Shown here: positions 60,562-64,000 of the stretch, one piece after another
How the letters are laid out: each line of letters begins with the position of its first letter
Position numbering within the stretch: position 1 is the stretch's first letter
NCBI GenBank assembly: GCA_902779395.1
Contig: CACZBK010000002.1
Coordinates: forward strand, 113,647-177,646
Source of the DNA: an uncultured Lachnospiraceae bacterium
GTDB taxonomy: Bacteria; Bacillota; Clostridia; Lachnospirales; Lachnospiraceae
Direction: 5' to 3'
Length of the DNA: 64,000 nt
Notes under the pieces: generated by a model
What the model was told of the DNA's origin: nothing
Database searches by the model: none
The model's input: the letters and a program-made list of their open reading frames with translations, nothing else
Made by a program: the position numbers and the translations under genes

Positions 60562-61638
60562 TTACTCATCTCCGAAGCTGATGCCCAGCATCTTTGCTTC
60601 CTTTACTATTGTTGCATCCGGATCGACGGTCTTTAATTTGCCGGCCACTTCCTTTAACGGAACCTTCACTACTTCACGGTTCTTATAACCCACCATGAAA
60701 CCGTATTCGTTCTTTAATATGAGCTTGCCGGCTTCTGCACCAAGGCGTGATGCGAAAACACGGTCATAAGGGCAGGGTGCGCCGCCGCGCTGCATGTGTC
60801 CGGGTACCGTAACCCTCACTTCAAGCCCGGTCTTCTCACGGATGGCCTCTGCCACTTCATAGGATACGCTGGGGAAGGGGTACTTCTCCATCTTCTTTTT
60901 AAAATCCTTTTTTGAAAGCTTTGAATCCTCTTCGGATATGGCGCCTTCCGCAACTGCCAGGATCGTGAAACGGCTGCCGCCTTCTTCACGTTTCTTTATG
61001 GCCTTGATGACCTTGTCTATCTTATAGGGGATCTCGGGGATAAGTATGATATCCGCGCCGCTGGCCATGCCGGCATTTAAGGTGAGCCAGCCTGCCTTAT
61101 GTCCCATTACCTCTACGATGAATACCCTGCCGTGGGAATCCGCTGTGGTGTGGATGCAGTCGATAACATCCGTTGCTATGTCCACCGCACTCTGAAAACC
61201 GAAGGTCATATCGGTCCCCCACAGATCGTTATCTATGGTCTTGGGAAGGGTGATGATGTTAAGACCTTCCTCACGCAGACGGTTCGCGGTCTTGTGCGTG
61301 CCGTTGCCGCCAAGTATAACAAGGCAGTCGAGATTGAGCTTGTAATAAGTGTGCTTCATCTCTTCCACCTTATCACGCCCCTTATCATCGGGGATATCTA
61401 TCTCTTTAAAGGGCATACGTGAAGAGCCGAGGATAGTTCCGCCCTTTGTGAGTATGCCGGAAAAATCCCGGTTGGTGAGCATGCGGAAATCACTGTTGAT
61501 AAGACCTTTGTAGCCGTTCTGGAAACCGAAGATCTCAACTTCCGTGCCGCTGTTGTGAAGCGTCTTTACCACGCCTCTCATGGCTGCGTTAAGAGCCTGG
61601 CAGTCACCACCGCTGGTAAGCATTCCTATTCTCTTCAT
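60562..61638 (-). CDS. pfkA: 6-phosphofructokinase, mixed-substrate type
   Basis: A 358-residue glycolytic kinase converting fructose 6-phosphate to the 1,6-bisphosphate. Signatures are TSGGDCQALNAAMRG at the N-terminus, GGNGTHKTA (about 107) where ATP enzymes have GGDGS, LPKTIDNDLWGTD (about 131) and PGHMQRGGAPCPYDR. Lys in PKTIDND is the residue linked to pyrophosphate use in this family, while Gly after Asn in GGNG is ATP-like, so the phosphoryl donor is uncertain. AAGGAGG precedes the ATG. It adjoins dnaX without any gap. Confidence 0.92.
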   Translation of the reverse strand: MKRIGMLTSGGDCQALNAAMRGVVKTLHNSGTEVEIFGFQNGYKGLINSDFRMLTNRDFSGILTKGGTILGSSRMPFKEIDIPDDKGRDKVEEMKHTYYKLNLDCLVILGGNGTHKTANRLREEGLNIITLPKTIDNDLWGTDMTFGFQSAVDIATDVIDCIHTTADSHGRVFIVEVMGHKAGWLTLNAGMASGADIILIPEIPYKIDKVIKAIKKREEGGSRFTILAVAEGAISEEDSKLSKKDFKKKMEKYPFPSVSYEVAEAIREKTGLEVRVTVPGHMQRGGAPCPYDRVFASRLGAEAGKLILKNEYGFMVGYKNREVVKVPLKEVAGKLKTVDPDATIVKEAKMLGISFGDE

Positions 61639-61742
61639 ACCGTAAGCCTCCTTTTCTTATCATTCTAAAGACTGTTTCAGTCATTCTTATTTTATCTCTG
61701 TCATTCAGAGGACGAGTCCGGTGAATCCTATCTATTCTACCA

Positions 61743-62597
61743 CTACTTATATACCTGTTCAAGCACATCACTAAGCCTTGCAAACTCTTCAAGCGTGAGC
61801 TTCTCGCCTCTTATCAGCTCATCCATCCCAAGGCTTTTTAAAGCTTCCTGCACAGCCTCACGGCTGATGTTCAGACTCCCTTCACCGGATATGGCATTGG
61901 CCAGAGTTTTCCTGCGCTGGTTAAAGGCCGCACGGATAAGCTTAAACATAAGCTCCGGATCCTCAGCGGAAACGGGCGGGGTATCATAAACATCCAGCCT
62001 CACTACCGCGCTGTCCACGCCTGGCCTTGGTATAAAGCATTCCGGCGGTACCGTACATACATATACGGGCTTTGCATAATACTGCACGGCAAGTGAGAGC
62101 GCACCGTAATCCTTGCTGCCCGGCCCTGTCTGCATGCGCTGCGCCACTTCCTTCTGTATCATGATGGTGATGCTCTCTATACCTGCGTTTTCCTCCAAAA
62201 GCTTCATCACTATGGGCGTGGTTATGTAGTAAGGAAGGTTTGCCACCACCTTGTATTTATCCCCGCCGCACAGCTCTTTAAGCTCCTGCTTCATGATATC
62301 GCCGTTGATTATATTTACATTATCGTATTCCGATAAGGTCTCTTTCAGTATGGGGATGAGTTCCTTATCTATCTCCACAGCCGTTACTCTCTTTGCCTGC
62401 TCGGCTAACAGCTGTGTCATGGCTCCCAGTCCCGGACCTATCTCCAGTACCTTATCCTCAGGCCCTATAGCAGCCGCACTTACTATTTTTTCGAGCATCG
62501 AAATATCGGCCAGAAAATTCTGGCCGTACTTCTTTCTTATGCTGAATTTATGGCGGCTTATTATATCCGCCGTGTTTCCCACAGTACCTATACGCAT
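61743..62597 (-). CDS. rsmA: 16S rRNA dimethyladenosine transferase (KsgA/RsmA)
   Basis: A 284-residue SAM-dependent methyltransferase that dimethylates two adjacent adenosines near the 3' end of 16S rRNA during small-subunit maturation. It has KKYGQNFLAD, the SAM motif EIGPGLGAMTQ (about 49-59) and the catalytic NLPYYIT (about 119). The N-terminal length from the ATG at 62597 matches relatives, yet there is no ribosome site: the -10 box lies seven bases upstream, so the message appears leaderless. Confidence 0.94.
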   Translation of the reverse strand: MRIGTVGNTADIISRHKFSIRKKYGQNFLADISMLEKIVSAAAIGPEDKVLEIGPGLGAMTQLLAEQAKRVTAVEIDKELIPILKETLSEYDNVNIINGDIMKQELKELCGGDKYKVVANLPYYITTPIVMKLLEENAGIESITIMIQKEVAQRMQTGPGSKDYGALSLAVQYYAKPVYVCTVPPECFIPRPGVDSAVVRLDVYDTPPVSAEDPELMFKLIRAAFNQRRKTLANAISGEGSLNISREAVQEALKSLGMDELIRGEKLTLEEFARLSDVLEQVYK

Positions 62598-62603
62598 GAA
62601 AAA

Positions 62604-62632
62604 ATTATATCAATTTTCCGCGATATAAACAA
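62604..62632 (-). promoter_or_regulatory. Promoter of rsmA placing the start codon at +1
   Basis: Minus-strand TTGTTT (62627-62632), 17-base spacer, TATAAT (62604-62609). Seven bases separate the -10 from the ATG at 62597. Confidence 0.65.
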
Positions 62633-62660
62633 GAGAAAAACTTTACATAACATAACGCAT

Positions 62661-62690
62661 AAAAGGCCGCCCGCTTTACGCGGGCGGCCC
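62661..62690 (-). terminator. Strong terminator, copy 1 of a repeated hairpin
   Basis: GGCCGCCCGC (62665-62674) pairs perfectly with GCGGGCGGCC (62680-62689) around a TTTAC loop (plus strand). Minus-strand T's follow. It ends the small cassette transcribed from the right. Confidence 0.85.
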
Positions 62691-62727
62691 TTAACATACC
62701 GTTCGTTATGCTGTACCAGATAAGTAT

Positions 62728-62961
62728 TTATACACTCTCAACCAGCAATTCCTTCTCTACATCTTTGAATACAGCCTTTGTATCATAATCGGGAGCATAT
62801 TTTTCAGCTATGTCACAGATACGCTGTACACGATATACATCTTCTTCCACTTCATCCGCTATCTGCTCTACGTCCTTGCCACGTCTAAGTTTCTTGCAGA
62901 TCAGATCCACAAGACGACGTTCTTCTCCTCTGTTCTCCACTACATCCAACCATGCTTCCAT
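62728..62961 (-). CDS. Small charged protein, possibly the C-terminal remnant of a Rpn/PD-(D/E)XK transposase-like nuclease
   Basis: A 77-residue helical protein (EAWLDVVENRGEERRLVDLI, then KKLRRGKDVEQIADEVEED). The RGEERR helix followed by a KGxxxEEIAE-like helix recalls the C-terminal tail of Rpn-family nucleases, without any catalytic domain. It begins 20 bases after the GNAT gene and has only a weak ribosome site, so it may be a third cassette member or a relic. Confidence 0.5.
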   Translation of the reverse strand: MEAWLDVVENRGEERRLVDLICKKLRRGKDVEQIADEVEEDVYRVQRICDIAEKYAPDYDTKAVFKDVEKELLVESV

Positions 62962-62981
62962 ATTGTTCTCACAATTTCTTC

Positions 62982-63593
62982 TTAAAGAAATCTCATATAC
63001 TGCAAGTACCGTTTGCCATCTTTTTCGCTTATGCGTTCTCCAAACAGCCTAAAGTTCTGTTGTTTTTCATAAAAATCAATCAGTCCAGCGTGAGCCTCAC
63101 AATCAAGATATTCAAGCCCTCCACCAAGGCGATGTTGCAACTCAAACAGTTCCTTTTGGCACAACTGCATCAATTCTCCACCTGAAATTCTTTTTCCTTC
63201 TTCAACACCGTAGTTTTTACCGAACTGCGCGATCAAGAACCCAGAGACAATGTAGGCATTTATCTTCTTATGAAACTGTGCATATTTTTCCACTCTCCGC
63301 TTAGTGCTATTACTTAATCCATCCGACGTAACCTCAACTGCTTTATGAGTAATAGTAAAGTATCCCAGCAGGCTTCCATCATCCTCATCACAAACCAAGT
63401 ATGTTATAGATTTTTTCTCTCTGGCAAATTGTAAGGCATTTCTTTTTAAAAAATCCTCGATATCAGGATTTAATTCCTTTTCAATGCCGTCATCTTTTAT
63501 TCTCCTGGTAGTGAACTCAGAAACAAGTGCATTTATTCCCTCTTCACCTGCTTCTTCGTCCAGATCCAAAATGTTCCAAACAGTTATTGTCAT
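62982..63593 (-). CDS. GNAT-family acetyltransferase, candidate toxin
   Basis: A 203-residue protein. The acetyl-CoA binding loop is probably GKRISGGELM (about 137), and the C-terminal LIDFYEKQQNFRLFGER contains the conserved Tyr and beta-bulge region of GNAT folds. The start overlaps the preceding 65-residue gene as ATGA, a layout usual for toxin-antitoxin pairs. Its base composition is visibly more AT-rich than its neighbours (18 and 21 G+C in two sampled 60-base lines). GNAT toxins acetylate aminoacyl-tRNA; here the target is unknown and an ordinary acetyltransferase remains possible. Confidence 0.7.
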   Translation of the reverse strand: MTITVWNILDLDEEAGEEGINALVSEFTTRRIKDDGIEKELNPDIEDFLKRNALQFAREKKSITYLVCDEDDGSLLGYFTITHKAVEVTSDGLSNSTKRRVEKYAQFHKKINAYIVSGFLIAQFGKNYGVEEGKRISGGELMQLCQKELFELQHRLGGGLEYLDCEAHAGLIDFYEKQQNFRLFGERISEKDGKRYLQYMRFL

Positions 63594-63787
63594 ACACTAA
63601 TTCCCTTCTTCGCAAGAACCTTGGCCATAAACTTTTTCATTCTTTCCCTATCAGTAACCACACCGGATCTTTCATTTTCTGTTCTGGGGTGAACATTTTT
63701 AGCCCGCTCTTCCATTGCATCAACATATTCTTCCAATACCATCGGATTATTAACCCTGATGTTTTCAATAATACTTGAAGTAGCCAT
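63590..63787 (-). CDS. Small protein, candidate antitoxin
   Basis: A 65-residue protein starting at the ATG at 63787 with GCAGGAGGTG upstream; the longer frame from 63850 lacks a site. It opens with SSIIENIRVNNP, a strand-like segment that could bind DNA as ribbon-helix-helix, followed by a helix (LEEYVDAMEERAK) and a basic tail (ERMKKFMAKVLAKKG). I cannot assign it to a known antitoxin family. It overlaps the GNAT gene by four bases. Confidence 0.6.
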   Translation of the reverse strand: MATSSIIENIRVNNPMVLEEYVDAMEERAKNVHPRTENERSGVVTDRERMKKFMAKVLAKKGISV

Positions 63788-63838
63788 ATACTCACCTCCT
63801 GCAGCTACAATTATAAACCTTACAATATTCATGGCTTC

Positions 63839-63867
63839 ATTATACAACAAAAGGCCGCCCGCGTAAA
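63839..63867 (-). promoter_or_regulatory. Candidate cassette promoter with -35 in a terminator loop
   Basis: Minus-strand TATAAT (63839-63844) is 17 bases from TTTACG (63862-63867), which is the loop and first stem base of the adjacent hairpin. Confidence 0.4.
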
Positions 63868-63880
63868 GCGGGCGGCCTCT
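63849..63880 (-). terminator. Strong terminator, copy 2 of the repeated hairpin
   Basis: Arms GGCCGCCCGC (63853-63862) and GCGGGCGGCC (63868-63877) are identical to copy 1, but the plus-strand loop is GTAAA, the reverse complement of copy 1. TTTTGTT follows on the minus strand. It terminates the partial gene at the right edge. Confidence 0.85.
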
Positions 63881-63952
63881 GTGTTACCTGCAGACCTGCG
63901 ATGCTTTAAGGCTTACGCCTTAAGCCGCGGAATCCTGTTTACATTAGGCTTC

Positions 63953-64000
63953 TTACTTAGCCTTTACCTTGATGGTAACAGCCTTGGTGTATCCATTACC
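63953..64000 (-). CDS. C-terminus of a probable surface protein (partial)
   Basis: The last 15 codons and stop of a minus-strand gene entering from the right edge: GNGYTKAVTIKVKAK. The alternating hydrophobic strand ending in KVKAK is common at the end of Ig-like or other beta-sandwich repeats of surface proteins, but this is too short for a firm call. A strong terminator follows. Confidence 0.55.
   Translation of the reverse strand, partial: GNGYTKAVTIKVKAK

Noticed and set aside
61690-61720. GGACGAGTCC segment resembling part of a hammerhead ribozyme
   Set aside because: The conserved CUGAUGA and GAAA cores are not arranged correctly around it; a chance short palindrome.
61604-61792. A 62-codon minus-strand frame between rsmA and pfkA
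   Set aside because: It overlaps the 3' end of rsmA and the pfkA start, has no ribosome site and low-complexity basic composition.

Overview
The window looks like chromosome of an anaerobic, fibre-degrading Firmicute of the Lachnospiraceae type (Butyrivibrio/Pseudobutyrivibrio-like). This is inferred from gene content: two-subunit iron-sulfur fumarase, indolepyruvate:ferredoxin oxidoreductase, PyrK, a sugar ABC importer with a YesL partner and no local ATPase, many cytoplasmic glycan hydrolases and esterases, and the dnaX-ybaB-recR cluster. Gram-positive sigma-A promoters with 17-base spacers and strong AGGAGG ribosome sites recur throughout. No rRNA, tRNA, insertion sequence or CRISPR array was seen.

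Layout. 1-5.5 kb: a partial charged-repeat protein, a small LSm/Hfq-like protein coupled to an aminotransferase and PyrK, a divergent PlsC, a lone fumarase alpha subunit and an unknown protein. 5.6-10 kb: a carbohydrate ABC importer with a CcpA/LacI-type operator, then at 10.2-14.5 kb an RND exporter carrying a coiled-coil insert of about 360 residues. 14.7-24.5 kb: a TetM-like translational GTPase fused to a Rae1/YacP NYN nuclease domain, a 5'-nucleotidase, a serine hydrolase, a second NYN protein, an ABC flippase and a DUF349 protein. 24.6-29.1 kb: iorA-iorB followed closely by an EAL phosphodiesterase. 29.2-34.7 kb: a minus-strand operon of glycosyltransferase, SGNH hydrolase, condensation-type acyltransferase, zinc-ribbon membrane protein and esterase.

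34.8-45.9 kb: an eight-gene plus-strand operon, mostly with overlapping genes. It encodes two large GT-C-like membrane proteins, a polyprenyl-phosphate-type GT2, an AglD-like flippase, an APH-fold kinase, a HAD phosphatase fused to a nucleotidyltransferase, an acyltransferase-3 and a radical SAM protein. It reads as an undescribed pathway that makes an activated sugar or polyol and attaches it to a surface glycan. 45.9-58 kb: polysaccharide-processing genes (esterases, GH-A and GH26 hydrolases, galactose mutarotase), mostly cytoplasmic. 58-62.6 kb: housekeeping genes recR, ybaB, dnaX (with a slippery A10 tract), pfkA and ksgA/rsmA (apparently leaderless). 62.7-63.9 kb: an AT-rich small cassette resembling a GNAT toxin-antitoxin module, bracketed by two copies of one terminator hairpin whose loops are inverted. 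The window ends in the C-terminus of a probable surface protein.

The most interesting items are the GTPase-Rae1 fusion, the eight-gene glycan operon, the GNAT cassette with its loop-swapped terminators, and the dnaX slippery site.
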